Assembly: GCA_023436205.1 (NCBI GenBank)
Contig: JAEZKC010000117.1
Location: 124,001 to 188,000, forward strand
From: Fibrobacterota bacterium
GTDB taxonomy: Bacteria; Fibrobacterota; Chitinivibrionia; Chitinivibrionales; Chitinispirillaceae
DNA length: 64,000 bases
Direction: 5' to 3'
Part shown: in pieces, positions 26,425-35,861 of the stretch
Layout of the letters: every line of letters starts with the position of its first letter
How positions within the stretch are numbered: position 1 is the first letter of the stretch
Position numbers and translations under genes: made by a program
Notes under the pieces: model-generated
The model's database searches: none
What the model saw: the letters and a program-made list of their open reading frames with translations, nothing else
What the model was told of the DNA's origin: nothing

Positions 26425-28632
26425 CTAATTCACCACTACCGTATAAAACCCCGGCCTCTTCACCACCCTAAACCTTCTCCCCTGCGAGGTTACCACCGCT
26501 TCTGACCTGTCGCAGCGCGCAATACAATCATCATCGCAGCGCACCTTTGCGCACCCCGAGATATTCCTGATCAGGCACTGGCGGGTGGTCATGAGAGCCC
26601 TGCGGAAATTGACAGCCTGCCACAAGTCGATGTGCGGAGGAACATTCACCGCCCCTGTCTCCTTTTTGGGGAACTCGGGAGAGAGAAACAGCCCGCTGAA
26701 ACCCTTAACGCTCAATAGTCCCTCGATGGCATAGGAGTTTACAATGTTGAACCCGGGGCCGGCAATCCACGCTATTCCAGACCGTGATGCCGCATCGGCG
26801 ATTCCGCTGTTATCAGTGGCGATCGGCCGCCCATCAAGGCTATGCAGAAGCTCCAATGCTTTTGAAAAATCATCTCCGATAAGTATCGAACTGAAAAACG
26901 GCGTGACACCCCTGTTATCATTTATCATCGCAGCTGTAGCGGCTACATCCCTTATGCTGTTCGGGATAATGAGAAATGTCTCGCCACCGCTTTTTTCCTG
27001 CCGGAAGCCGCCCTCGATTGTGTCAACGAAAACAGCTCTTTTAATTTTCCTGTTCGATGATGAAGAGTGCTCGATAAGTGGTATAGTGAAACGCGAAGAA
27101 TCCAAAGTCATTTCACTGAGATTCTCGACAGCTTCCCTGCGCATCCGGTTAAGCTCTTTAGGGGTGATGAAACATCCTGCCCCGAGTCCTGATATATCAA
27201 GTTTATCCAGAAAAAACGGGCTTGTCCCCAGCCGCGAAAATTGTGAATTGAGGATCTCACTGTCAAGAGGCCGCTGGGTTGCGGCCGACAAGGGCATCAG
27301 AGAGCGGACAGTGGTGCTCTTATCCTTTGTTGCGAACACCGCTTCCAGTTGCGAGCCGACGCCACCCGAGACTTTGATCGTAAGGGGCACTTTAGTCCAC
27401 TCCAACTTGTCGATTACCGCCTTGATGCCATCAGCATCCGCCGAAAGCTCCTGTGTAAATACCTGGTAACCATCTTTGATCAGCCCTTTTAATTTATGCT
27501 CGATGAAAAACTGGTATTCACGCGGGCTGATTTTTTCCTTAAGCACACCTTTGCAGATAAAAGTAAAGTCGGATGTATAGATAAGAATTTCGGTATCGGG
27601 GGCGAGATCAACTCTCCTGTCAAGTGTAAGGATCTTCCTGTCCGCCCAGTACCCCGCCACATTGGCAACGAGCTTAAGAGACTGGTCGCGTGAGGAATCG
27701 ATAAACATGTCTGAGCCGATGTTACCTGTCACATAACCTGCGGTAAAATTCCTGTTAAAAACCGACTCCAGCCGCGTATCTTCACTGCGGATCGGTTTAC
27801 ACGCTTCCAGCGCGTCAACCTGCTCTCTCCAGGCCGAAGTGACATTGTACACATAAGGAAACTTCTTTATGCGGCCTTCAATCTTAAAGGAATCCACACC
27901 CGCATCATAGAGCGCATCCGCCTTGGAGAAAACAAAGTTGTCTTTCAGGTTGAATACCGCTCTGGGCTCACCCCCGTTTTTAGGGTTCAGCGAAGCATAT
28001 TGACGCCTGCAGGGCTGAACGCATGCTCCCCTGTTCCCCGATTCCCCGCACATGTCGCTACTCAGGTAGCACTGGCCGGAAAAGGATACGCAGAATGCGC
28101 CATGCACGAAGACTTCCACTTTAATGCCCAGTTCATGGGCGACGCCGCATAGAGGCTTGATCTCTGAAACGGAAAGTTCCCGGGAGAGATTCACCTGTGA
28201 TACGCCGAAGCGGGAAAGAAATGAGATCTGACCTTCGTTGTGGGTGGTCATTTGCGTTGACGCATGAACCTCGATTTCGGGGAAATGCTCTTTCAATATA
28301 TGGAGCAGCCCCAGATCCTGAACAATGACCACTCTGATTCCCGCCCGGTAGACCTTCTCCAGAAGATCGAGAATTTGGGGGATCTCGTGATCGAATACCA
28401 GAGTGTTCAGGGTGAGATAGAGTCTGCATCCCCGGGACTGGGCCATCTGTGAAAGCTGCCCGATCTCCTCTACAGTCAGGTTGCTGGCCCGCTGACGGGC
28501 ATTGAAAGAGCCTGTTCCGCAGTAGACCGCATCCGCACCGGCGCAAATGGCCGCTTTCACACTGTCGGCGTCTCCACCGGGGGACAAAAGCTCGATTTTT
28601 CTATTCAGGCGCGTATCCATAACTTTTTCCAT
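26425..28632 (-). CDS. U32 family peptidase, RlhA-like
   Basis: The 735-residue product has the U32 signature (VFVHGAFCVSFSGQCYLSS, then RGACVQPCRRQY) after a TIM-barrel-like start (ELLSPGGDADSVKAAICAGA). Two Cys of that signature and two more nearby could bind an Fe-S cluster, as in RlhA, which hydroxylates C2501 of 23S rRNA. The middle and end (about 400-735) match the long DUF3656-type form. A second Cys-rich patch, CAKVRCDDDCIARC, lies near the C-terminus. The start may be Met5. Members were once called collagenases, but tRNA or rRNA modification is better supported. Confidence 0.87.
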   Translation of the reverse strand: MEKVMDTRLNRKIELLSPGGDADSVKAAICAGADAVYCGTGSFNARQRASNLTVEEIGQLSQMAQSRGCRLYLTLNTLVFDHEIPQILDLLEKVYRAGIRVVIVQDLGLLHILKEHFPEIEVHASTQMTTHNEGQISFLSRFGVSQVNLSRELSVSEIKPLCGVAHELGIKVEVFVHGAFCVSFSGQCYLSSDMCGESGNRGACVQPCRRQYASLNPKNGGEPRAVFNLKDNFVFSKADALYDAGVDSFKIEGRIKKFPYVYNVTSAWREQVDALEACKPIRSEDTRLESVFNRNFTAGYVTGNIGSDMFIDSSRDQSLKLVANVAGYWADRKILTLDRRVDLAPDTEILIYTSDFTFICKGVLKEKISPREYQFFIEHKLKGLIKDGYQVFTQELSADADGIKAVIDKLEWTKVPLTIKVSGGVGSQLEAVFATKDKSTTVRSLMPLSAATQRPLDSEILNSQFSRLGTSPFFLDKLDISGLGAGCFITPKELNRMRREAVENLSEMTLDSSRFTIPLIEHSSSSNRKIKRAVFVDTIEGGFRQEKSGGETFLIIPNSIRDVAATAAMINDNRGVTPFFSSILIGDDFSKALELLHSLDGRPIATDNSGIADAASRSGIAWIAGPGFNIVNSYAIEGLLSVKGFSGLFLSPEFPKKETGAVNVPPHIDLWQAVNFRRALMTTRQCLIRNISGCAKVRCDDDCIARCDRSEAVVTSQGRRFRVVKRPGFYTVVVN

Positions 28633-28721
28633 TTACCATCGATTAAATATTTTGCCGATACGAAATATGGTATATTTTGCTCTCGGCAGCTATTTATTTC
28701 TCCCACAGAACTGGGCACAGG

Positions 28722-30503
28722 ATGTTTTTACCGACTACGCGAAGAGAAATGGAAAAATTGGGCTGGAAACAGCTCGATATTATCCTGGTCACCGGCGACA
28801 GCTATATAGATTCACCCCTGGTGGGAGTTTCGGTCATTGGGCACTGCCTGGTTGAGGCTGGATTCAGAGTGGGAATCATCGGACAACCCGACCTGACGAG
28901 CGATCAGGATATCGGCAGACTCGGCCAGCCAGCTCTTTTCTGGGGGGTTACCGGCGGCTGCATCGATTCGATGGTCGCCAACAGAACAGCGGCGAACAAG
29001 TTCCGCCGGACTGACGACTACACCCCCGGGGGCATAAACGACCGGCGGCCCGACCGCGCAGTGATCGTCTACGCCAACCTGATCAGGACTCATTTCAAGG
29101 GTGGTGCCCCCATTGTGCTTGGGGGCCTCGAGGCCAGCCTCCGGCGAATCGCCCACTATGATTACTGGTCAAACAGTGTGCGCAAATCAATTCTCTTCGA
29201 CAGTAAAGCTGATTATCTCCTCTACTCCATGGCGGAGGATTCGGTGGTGGAACTTGCGCAGGCTCTAAAGCAAAGCCTTGATTGCTGCACAATACGAGGG
29301 CTCTGCTATATTGCCAAAGCCGCCCCTGATGATGGCATTGAACTTCCCGCATTTGACATTGTCAAGACCGACAAGGTTGCCTTCTCCCGCATGTTCCAGA
29401 CCTTTTACCGTAATAATGATCCTGTCACGGCCAAGATTCTCTTCCAGAAGATGGATACCCGCTATCTGGTGCAGAACCCGCCGCCGCTACCCTTGACACA
29501 GAAGCGGCTCGATGAAGTCCATTCCTATGGTTATATGAGAGACGCGCATCCTTTTTACACGCAAGATGGACCTGTAAAGGCTCTTGAAACCATCCGGTTC
29601 TCGGTGCTGACTCATCGGGGATGTTACGGAGAGTGCAGCTTCTGCTCCATCGCGGTTCATCAGGGGCGGACAGTCACCTCCCGCTCCAAAGGTTCCATAA
29701 TTGACGAAGTTAAGGCTATAGCGGCTCATCCCCTGTTCAAGGGAAACCTTCAGGATGTGGGCGGGCCTACCGCGAATATGTACGGCTTTGAATGTGACAA
29801 GAAGCTGAAGAAAGGCGCTTGTGACGACAAGGCGTGCCTCTACCCTGAAGTGTGCCCCAGCATGAAAATCGATCATGCAAAGCAGATCGAGCTTTTGAAT
29901 GATATCAAGCGAATTCCCGGTGTAAAGCGGGTGTTTGTATCATCGGGGATCAGGTACGACATGATTCTCGCTGATCAGAAAAGCGGCTCCCGTTATCTGC
30001 GCGCGCTTATCAAGAGTCATGTATCCGGACAGATGAAAATCGCGCCAGAGCACTGTTCTCCGCTGGTGCTCGACAAAATGGGTAAGCCCGGGGTCGATGT
30101 CCTTCTGAAATTCAGAGAGCAGTTCAATGCCTTTGTGAAGGCGGACGGGAAAAACCAGTTTCTCTCCTATTACTTTATAGCGGCCCATCCCGGGTGCGGC
30201 ATGGCGGAGATGAAGGAGCTCAAAACCATCTGTACTGAGGAGCTCCGCTATACACCCGAGCAGGTCACGCTCTTCACTCCCACCCCCTCGACCCGTTCCA
30301 CCATGATGTACTGCACCGGCATGGATCCTTTTACAGGTGAAAAGTGCTATGTCGAGCGAAGCCCTATTGGGCGGCAGAAGCAGTTGGATCTATTGCTTTC
30401 GGTGCCCCGGTTTCTTCAGGAGAGCAGTGGTCCACGGCACCACGACAGGCGCCGCGAAGGAGGGCAGAGGTCGGACAGGGGTCGGGGCAGGAGAAGAGTA
30501 TAG
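28722..30503 (+). CDS. YgiQ-family radical SAM protein
   Basis: I choose the ATG at 28722 because YgiQ proteins begin MFLP-TR and this gives MFLPTTRREMEKLGW. The upstream extension is not conserved. The radical-SAM cluster motif is CYGECSFC, following the conserved LTHRG. Other family marks are the early GDSYIDSPLVG motif and late PEHCSPLVLDKMGKPG. The C-terminus is Arg/Gly-rich. About 594 residues is slightly short of E. coli YgiQ. The reaction is unknown. It is divergent from the U32 gene with only 90 bp between them. Confidence 0.92.
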   Translation: MFLPTTRREMEKLGWKQLDIILVTGDSYIDSPLVGVSVIGHCLVEAGFRVGIIGQPDLTSDQDIGRLGQPALFWGVTGGCIDSMVANRTAANKFRRTDDYTPGGINDRRPDRAVIVYANLIRTHFKGGAPIVLGGLEASLRRIAHYDYWSNSVRKSILFDSKADYLLYSMAEDSVVELAQALKQSLDCCTIRGLCYIAKAAPDDGIELPAFDIVKTDKVAFSRMFQTFYRNNDPVTAKILFQKMDTRYLVQNPPPLPLTQKRLDEVHSYGYMRDAHPFYTQDGPVKALETIRFSVLTHRGCYGECSFCSIAVHQGRTVTSRSKGSIIDEVKAIAAHPLFKGNLQDVGGPTANMYGFECDKKLKKGACDDKACLYPEVCPSMKIDHAKQIELLNDIKRIPGVKRVFVSSGIRYDMILADQKSGSRYLRALIKSHVSGQMKIAPEHCSPLVLDKMGKPGVDVLLKFREQFNAFVKADGKNQFLSYYFIAAHPGCGMAEMKELKTICTEELRYTPEQVTLFTPTPSTRSTMMYCTGMDPFTGEKCYVERSPIGRQKQLDLLLSVPRFLQESSGPRHHDRRREGGQRSDRGRGRRRV

Positions 30504-30563
30504 TGTGTGTTTGAAGCACGTCCGTTTCCGCTCACAGTTGCCGCGTTCCGGTTGACGCACCCA

Positions 30564-31098
30564 CGTTCCGCTCACACTGAGCGTAGGTCCGCCGGAGTCG
30601 AAGTGTAATCCTTAAAAGTTCCGATTGAAAACGTATTCATGTCTCGTTACCGCGTTCTGATTGACGCATCCCCGTTCCGCTCACACAGAGCGTAGGTCCG
30701 CCGGAGTCGAAGTGTAATATCTTCCAAAATGGAGTTGGAGTATAGATATGGTTCTTTACGGGGGTTATTTTTCGTGCAGTCTGGCAGTCGTGAATTCTTT
30801 TTCTTTTGGTTAACGGCGAAGACGCCTTGTAGGACGCGAGTGGCATCTCCCGCTTTGGGGCACCCTTGCAAGTAGTGATCGGAGTCTATAGATCACGACA
30901 GAAGAGATGAAAGGGAATTTCAGACCTACTCCCCCATTCCGCTCACACAAAAGAGAATTGTTGATTTTTGATTGATGATTGTTGATTTAAAAGAATCGCA
31001 CTGTTATGTAATGCAGTCCCGTTCCGCTCACACTGAGCGTAGGTCCGCCGGAGTCGAAGTGTAACTCTTAAAAGTACCGATTGGAAACGTATTCACGA
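30564..31098. repeat. Cluster of dispersed REP-like elements
   Basis: Three close copies of CGTTCCGCTCACACTGAGCG followed by TAGGTCCGCCGGAGTCGAAG lie at 30564-30609, 30673-30718 and 31020-31064. The first and third extend further through TTAAAAGTNCCGATTG and an AAACGTATTCA string to 30642 and 31098. Partial copies lie near 30525 and 30944. The stretch 30504-31151 carries no gene. Confidence 0.85.
30721..30899. repeat. Long form of the dispersed element, copy 2
   Basis: The stretch 30721-30899 matches 63740-63925 closely along its length, including the 91-bp core (30809-30899). Shared marks are CTTCCAAAATGGAG at the left, GTTAACGGCGAAGACGCC and a terminal GTGATC/GATCAC inverted repeat. On the minus strand, all three copies contain an ATG frame reading M-x-L-x-x-YKASSPLTK. 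Confidence 0.9.
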
Positions 31099-31151
31099 TT
31101 ACGAATACTAGGATCGACGAAATCGAGGATGAGTATTTATCGTGCATTGCA

Positions 31152-31550
31152 TTATCCTTTGAATAGAATTCCTTTTTCCGTCAGGCGGTATTTCTGTAAG
31201 CGGCTGCGTGGTTTTTGGGGCAGGGTCATTCCAACCATACCATGGCTTAGGGCAGGGGCGAGGTATTTCTCGCGGAAATTCTTTTCATCTTTTAAGCCCA
31301 GTTTTGCCTGAAGCTGCTTGCGGCTCATCTCGTCAGTGAGCACGCTAATGAGTTTTTCGACTTCGGAGGTGACTTCGGGGGCGACTTGGGGGGTGGTGAC
31401 AGTGCGAAGAGCATCCAGAATCATAGTGAGCATGAATTCGATGAAGATTGAGCAATAATCGCCTGTAGAGCTTCTGTTGATTGCGTTGTAGTACTCTTTC
31501 TGATGTTCATGGATGAGGCTTGGATGTGACCTGTAAATCGATGTCACCTA
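31152..31550 (-). pseudogene. C-terminal fragment of a Fic-family protein
   Basis: The minus-strand frame encodes LIHEHQKEYYNAINRSS, FIEFMLTMILDAL and the end KPRSRLQKYRLTEKG. These match the C-terminal part of Fic proteins after the catalytic domain. The HPFxxGNGR motif and the N-terminal two thirds are missing, and no start codon is convincing. The gene is a remnant in the accessory region. Confidence 0.75.
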
Positions 31551-31561
31551 TCGAAGACAGT

Positions 31562-31820
31562 TCAACTCTTCCCCAGAATACTCTCCACATACCCCTCCAT
31601 ATCCTCCAGTACCTTGTCATACTGCACCTTGTGAATCGTCTTCACCTTGAAATCCTTTGTGACATCATCGATAAAGGTCTCGAAATCCTTATTCTGCTCA
31701 CAGAGTTTGTTCATGAGCTCCCAGTCGAGGGTTTGTTTTGATTTTGCCGGGAACAGCACCTCAGAGGCATCGATGTCTTCAAGGTCAAGCTTGATGAAGA
31801 AGGAAAAGCGGAAGGCAAGC
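31562..31820 (-). pseudogene. C-terminal gene fragment of unknown family
   Basis: About 75 codons (LDLEDIDASEVLFPA to YVESILGKS) look coding. The preceding part is non-coding-like and runs into the repeat-rich intergenic region. I cannot name the family. It ends 11 bp before the Fic fragment, so both may come from one rearrangement. Confidence 0.45.
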
Positions 31821-31975
31821 TGAGCACGCGAGCAAAAACGTAGAGGTAAAAATAAACTATAGGTCATTCTAGATCTACGACCTACGATGGGCGATATGCG
31901 AATTATGAACTTTCGGACACCGCCCCCGGGCCCATACAATCAGCTATCTGACTCCTCCTACCTTGCAACTCCTCA

Positions 31976-32437
31976 TTATTCAATTATTTCAAAATCGATT
32001 TTTATCTTAAATTGTTTTGACGAGTCCTCAATAAATTGATTTCTTTTTGTAAGGTCTGGATTAAAATCAATGCTAGTCATTTTAAAAACATCCCCTTGGG
32101 GGTAAATTTCATAAACATTTAGTTTTCCCACAATTCGACTAATTGTGTCAGGCAACCCTGCATTGCTGCTGTCAAAAACCCAATGGCATGTATCAACATA
32201 ATGAGACTTTTTTCCTGACCAATATTGACTGGGGTTTGCAGAAATAGTTGGATAAATATCCAAATTTCTCTTTGTTGAATCAATGGCTATTATTTCAATG
32301 GAACTAAGTTTCACATTATATTTTCCATCAAACAAACCACAAGATAGTAGAGCCAATAAAGATACTATGACACAAAACAATTTGATTTTACACAAGAAGT
32401 TTATTCGCCTCCTAATTAAAAAAAAATTAATCCGCAA
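31976..32437 (-). CDS. Lipoprotein of unknown function
   Basis: The 153-residue product starts with a positively charged N-terminus and a hydrophobic stretch ending in lipobox LLSCGLF. The mature domain (about 115 aa) has beta-like strands (VKLSSIEIIAID, KIDFEIIE). The DNA is clearly more AT-rich than the housekeeping genes, suggesting acquisition. A later Met at residue 1 of the hydrophobic core is not available, so the charged extension is kept. No partner gene is evident. Confidence 0.62.
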   Translation of the reverse strand: MRINFFLIRRRINFLCKIKLFCVIVSLLALLSCGLFDGKYNVKLSSIEIIAIDSTKRNLDIYPTISANPSQYWSGKKSHYVDTCHWVFDSSNAGLPDTISRIVGKLNVYEIYPQGDVFKMTSIDFNPDLTKRNQFIEDSSKQFKIKIDFEIIE

Positions 32438-32631
32438 AAAATCACTCTGAGTGAGTATAATACCGCAGCTTTCAGCGCTGAATCCGTTTCTGAAACGATA
32501 GAGAATTCCTTTACCTCACCTATTTTCCCTGAATCCCCCCGGCACTTCCCCCCAAAGCTCCTCGGCTGCCCCAGATGATCACTCGTTGCGTACCGATTTC
32601 CATTTTTCTCACTTCTGCAGCGTTGTATTTC

Positions 32632-35600
32632 CTATCCCGCCCTACCATCTTTCCCACCATTCCCCTCCCCAGGCCTCTCAAGCTCAAAACCGCCGCTTGT
32701 TATAAACCGTTTCAGGAGTTCACTTACTTTAATACTCACCTTGAACGGGGAGATGGTTGTTCCCTCTATTTTTTCAAAATAGAGTTTAGCTTTTGTCTTA
32801 TCCACAGACTCTTTGAGCTCATCAAATCTACCATATTCATTGATATTGGAACTTTTCACATACAAGTTCATTATAGTCTGAAGCTTGTATTTGTCCAAAC
32901 CAAGGAATTCTGATATCTGATCAATCTGGTTTGCCTTATCTCGCTTTTGATACTCTGTAATGTAATCGCGAAAAGTTTTCCCGCTCTCAAGTGTTATATC
33001 ATTTCGCTGAACATCGTGAAGGAAGATATTGGCATACTTCTGCTCTTCCTGTGTTAACCTGGCAAAGGATTTGTGCAAGTCATTAAGGGTCTGCTGCAAT
33101 TCTTCTTCGGACAGGCTATCATTTTTCAGAGACTTGAGATATTTATCAAACCGTGAATTCATGTAGTCTGTATCGATAACTCCGGTATCGATCTGTGTTA
33201 AATAGCCGTCAATCTCAAAGGGGATCTCCTCGGAACCACCGCCTCCTCCCCCGCCGCTGCCGCCGGAAAAGAGTTCCTTGTAACGAAGAGCAAGTGTCAG
33301 ATAACTAGTTTCATCAAACTGCATTGTGACGATCGTTTTTGATTTTTCTGTATCGCTACCAAACTCATAGGTTGTCTTGCTCCATTTGAAACCCTGTACC
33401 TTTGCGGCTTCAAGATGTTTATTCAACTCTTTAAAGAGCTTGGCGAACTTGCCGCGCTCCGTCTTGTCATCCGGAACCTTTGTAAAGTCTTCAACACCAG
33501 CCCGCTTGAACAATTCGGCTATTTCATCAAAAACCGAGTTCATTTTTTTCAGGTTGGAATCAAGGCGCTCCACGAATAACCCCAGAGGTCTGTCTCCGGA
33601 GTAAAGTTTTACCGCCTCATTGATATTCTGTTCCATCGTGTGGGGCATTCTGTAATAGCGAATCGTTCCGAAGGGCTTGTCTGGGCCGAAGAGGCGGTTA
33701 GTGCGTGAGAATGCCTGGATAATATTCTCATAGTGCAGGACTTTATCCATATACAGGGTGTTTATCCATTTGGAATCAAATCCGGTCAGCATCTGGTCGA
33801 CTACTATAAGAAGATCAATCTGCTTTTCTGGCTCGCGCTCTATCCGTGTATAAGGAGCCTTATGGGCAAGGCGCGCGGCAATATCTCTTTTAAACTTCGC
33901 GTGCTCGGGGATGGTAAACTCCCGATCGTAGCGTTTGTTGTAGTCCTCTATGATCTCTACAAGTCCGTCCTCTTTAACAATTGCATTGCCGTTGTTGTCG
34001 ATATTGGGATCAAAGAGTGCGGATATTTTCAGATCAGGTTTCTTACTTTTTATCAACCGGTAATAGTCTATCGCTTCGGCAATGCTGTTTGTGGCGAATA
34101 TGGCATGAAATTTACCATTTTGGCTTAGGGTCAACCAGTTCTCCAAGATATCCTCGACAACTTTTTCCTGATGTTCTATGCGCTCGTATTGACCTTTGGG
34201 TAGAAAATCTTCGATCCCTTTGACATAATTACCTGCATTATCCTTGTAACCCGCCATCTTAACCGTTTTCATGTATTTGTTGAACACGGCTCTTTTCTTA
34301 GGATCAGCGAGGGCTTCTCTTTCATTTTTTGCCTTGGCCTGTTCGAGAGCCACAGCTACACGTAAATCTCTATCTTTATGGGTGAGAACCTTATAGGGAT
34401 CAAACCCAAGGACGTTTTTATCCCGGATACCGTCAGCGATACTGTAGCGGTGCAGTTCATCCCCGAATACAGTACAGGTGGTGCTGTCTTTCTTCTGGTT
34501 TTCATCATGAATGGGCGTACCGGTAAACCCGAAGAACATGGCATGGGGAAAGGTCTCTTTGATGGTACTAAGCATATCACCGAAGGTTGAGCGGTGCGCT
34601 TCATCGACGATAATAACTATTCTTTTGGAATTGATCTGCCCAATGTCGTGTGCGTTAAGACCGCCATCCTCTTTCTTTATATTACTCATCTTTTGAATGG
34701 ATGTAACGATCAGGGTGTTTGCCGGGTCTTTGCTCTTGAGTTTGGAAATCAAAACTGTGGTATCTTCTGTCGCCTGCACCTCTTCGTTGTCTGCTGCAAA
34801 GTTGCGGTATTCGCGAAGCGACTGAGTGCCAAGCTCTATGCGGTCCATCAGGAAAATAACCTTATCGGCATCTTTGGAGTTGGCGATCAGTTGCGCCGAC
34901 TTGAAGCTGGTCATTGTTTTGCCCGAGCCGGTGGTATGCCAGACAAAGCCGCCCCGCATATTCTGCTGTTCCCAGTCTGCTTTGGAAACTTTATCTGATA
35001 TGGCATTGGCCGCGTAGTACTGATAGCTGCGCATCACCTTCAGGACACCGTCAGAATTATCTGCAACGGTGTAGAATCCGATCAACTGATGCGCCATGGG
35101 GATCGAAAGCAGCGAGGAGGCGATTGGTTTCCAGTTATTGACAGGCTCGTTATTAAAGTCTGCCCAGTGGAAATAGTAATCCTTGTTGAAGGTGCCGTCA
35201 GGGCCGGGGTTGGCAAAATAAACCGTTTCCTCCGGCTGCATGGCGACAAATATCTGGATAAGGGAGAAGATCCCGGTAAATATCTTCTCGTGTGCGTATT
35301 TTTCTATCTGATTGTAAGCCTGGGAGACACTGATGCCGCTTCTTTTGAGTTCGATATGGATAACCGGCATGCCGTTAATGAGGAGCATCAGGTCACCGCG
35401 CCGGTCGTTCAGTAGCTTTGATTTACTCTTGAATATGGGTTGCTGGGCGATCTGGTATCTGCTCTGTCCGGCGGCGATCTCGCGACGGTCGTAGATCTTG
35501 AGGCTGATCTCTTTGCCGAAGTGCTGGGTGTCGTCCGGGTTGTCGCGAGTGATGGAGACAGTTTTACCGTTGATAAAGCCGTTGAGTTTCAAGGGGGTGC

Positions 35601-35826
35601 GCAGGGTGGTGATCTGCTCGATTATCTGCTGCACCTCACTGTCGGTGAGGGGACAATCATTGAGGCGGTCGATACCCCGGTTGTTATCAAAGAGAATGTT
35701 CGCCCAGTTTTGGAGCAGCTCGTCTTCAGTGGGGTTTTTTAAAACTTTATCTTCCCCATCCCAACCTTTTTGTGAAAGCACCTCGATCAGGGCTTTTTCA
35801 AAGTCTGCTTCTCTGGTGAATGTCAT
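32632..35826 (-). CDS. hsdR: Type I restriction enzyme, R subunit
   Basis: HsdR supplies ATP-driven translocation and DNA cleavage to the HsdMS complex. The 1064 residues contain, in order, the nuclease core (Asp145, VIHIELK with Glu159 and Lys161), Walker A TTGSGKT (298-304) and the DEAH box (408-411). Helicase domain 2 follows, with LLIVVDQMLTGFDS. A Gly-rich linker (GGSGGGGGGGS, near 33235-33265) precedes the helical C-terminal domain. It starts 35 bp after hsdS. The enzyme looks intact. Confidence 0.95.
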   Translation of the reverse strand: MTFTREADFEKALIEVLSQKGWDGEDKVLKNPTEDELLQNWANILFDNNRGIDRLNDCPLTDSEVQQIIEQITTLRTPLKLNGFINGKTVSITRDNPDDTQHFGKEISLKIYDRREIAAGQSRYQIAQQPIFKSKSKLLNDRRGDLMLLINGMPVIHIELKRSGISVSQAYNQIEKYAHEKIFTGIFSLIQIFVAMQPEETVYFANPGPDGTFNKDYYFHWADFNNEPVNNWKPIASSLLSIPMAHQLIGFYTVADNSDGVLKVMRSYQYYAANAISDKVSKADWEQQNMRGGFVWHTTGSGKTMTSFKSAQLIANSKDADKVIFLMDRIELGTQSLREYRNFAADNEEVQATEDTTVLISKLKSKDPANTLIVTSIQKMSNIKKEDGGLNAHDIGQINSKRIVIIVDEAHRSTFGDMLSTIKETFPHAMFFGFTGTPIHDENQKKDSTTCTVFGDELHRYSIADGIRDKNVLGFDPYKVLTHKDRDLRVAVALEQAKAKNEREALADPKKRAVFNKYMKTVKMAGYKDNAGNYVKGIEDFLPKGQYERIEHQEKVVEDILENWLTLSQNGKFHAIFATNSIAEAIDYYRLIKSKKPDLKISALFDPNIDNNGNAIVKEDGLVEIIEDYNKRYDREFTIPEHAKFKRDIAARLAHKAPYTRIEREPEKQIDLLIVVDQMLTGFDSKWINTLYMDKVLHYENIIQAFSRTNRLFGPDKPFGTIRYYRMPHTMEQNINEAVKLYSGDRPLGLFVERLDSNLKKMNSVFDEIAELFKRAGVEDFTKVPDDKTERGKFAKLFKELNKHLEAAKVQGFKWSKTTYEFGSDTEKSKTIVTMQFDETSYLTLALRYKELFSGGSGGGGGGGSEEIPFEIDGYLTQIDTGVIDTDYMNSRFDKYLKSLKNDSLSEEELQQTLNDLHKSFARLTQEEQKYANIFLHDVQRNDITLESGKTFRDYITEYQKRDKANQIDQISEFLGLDKYKLQTIMNLYVKSSNINEYGRFDELKESVDKTKAKLYFEKIEGTTISPFKVSIKVSELLKRFITSGGFELERPGEGNGGKDGRAG

Positions 35827-35861
35827 TGTTCGTAGCCGTTCCTTGTGCGAAGTGGAAGATG

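Noticed and set aside
26425..28632. Collagenase
   Set aside because: The U32 name is historic. RNA-modification relatives with the same cysteine motif are better supported.
28677..28721. Upstream start for the YgiQ-like gene
   Set aside because: Family proteins begin at MFLP. The 15 residues before are not conserved-looking.
30809..30899. Integron attC site
   Set aside because: The ends do not fit GTTRRRY and RYYYAAC, the two ends are not complementary, and no integrase is seen. I leave the element unclassified.
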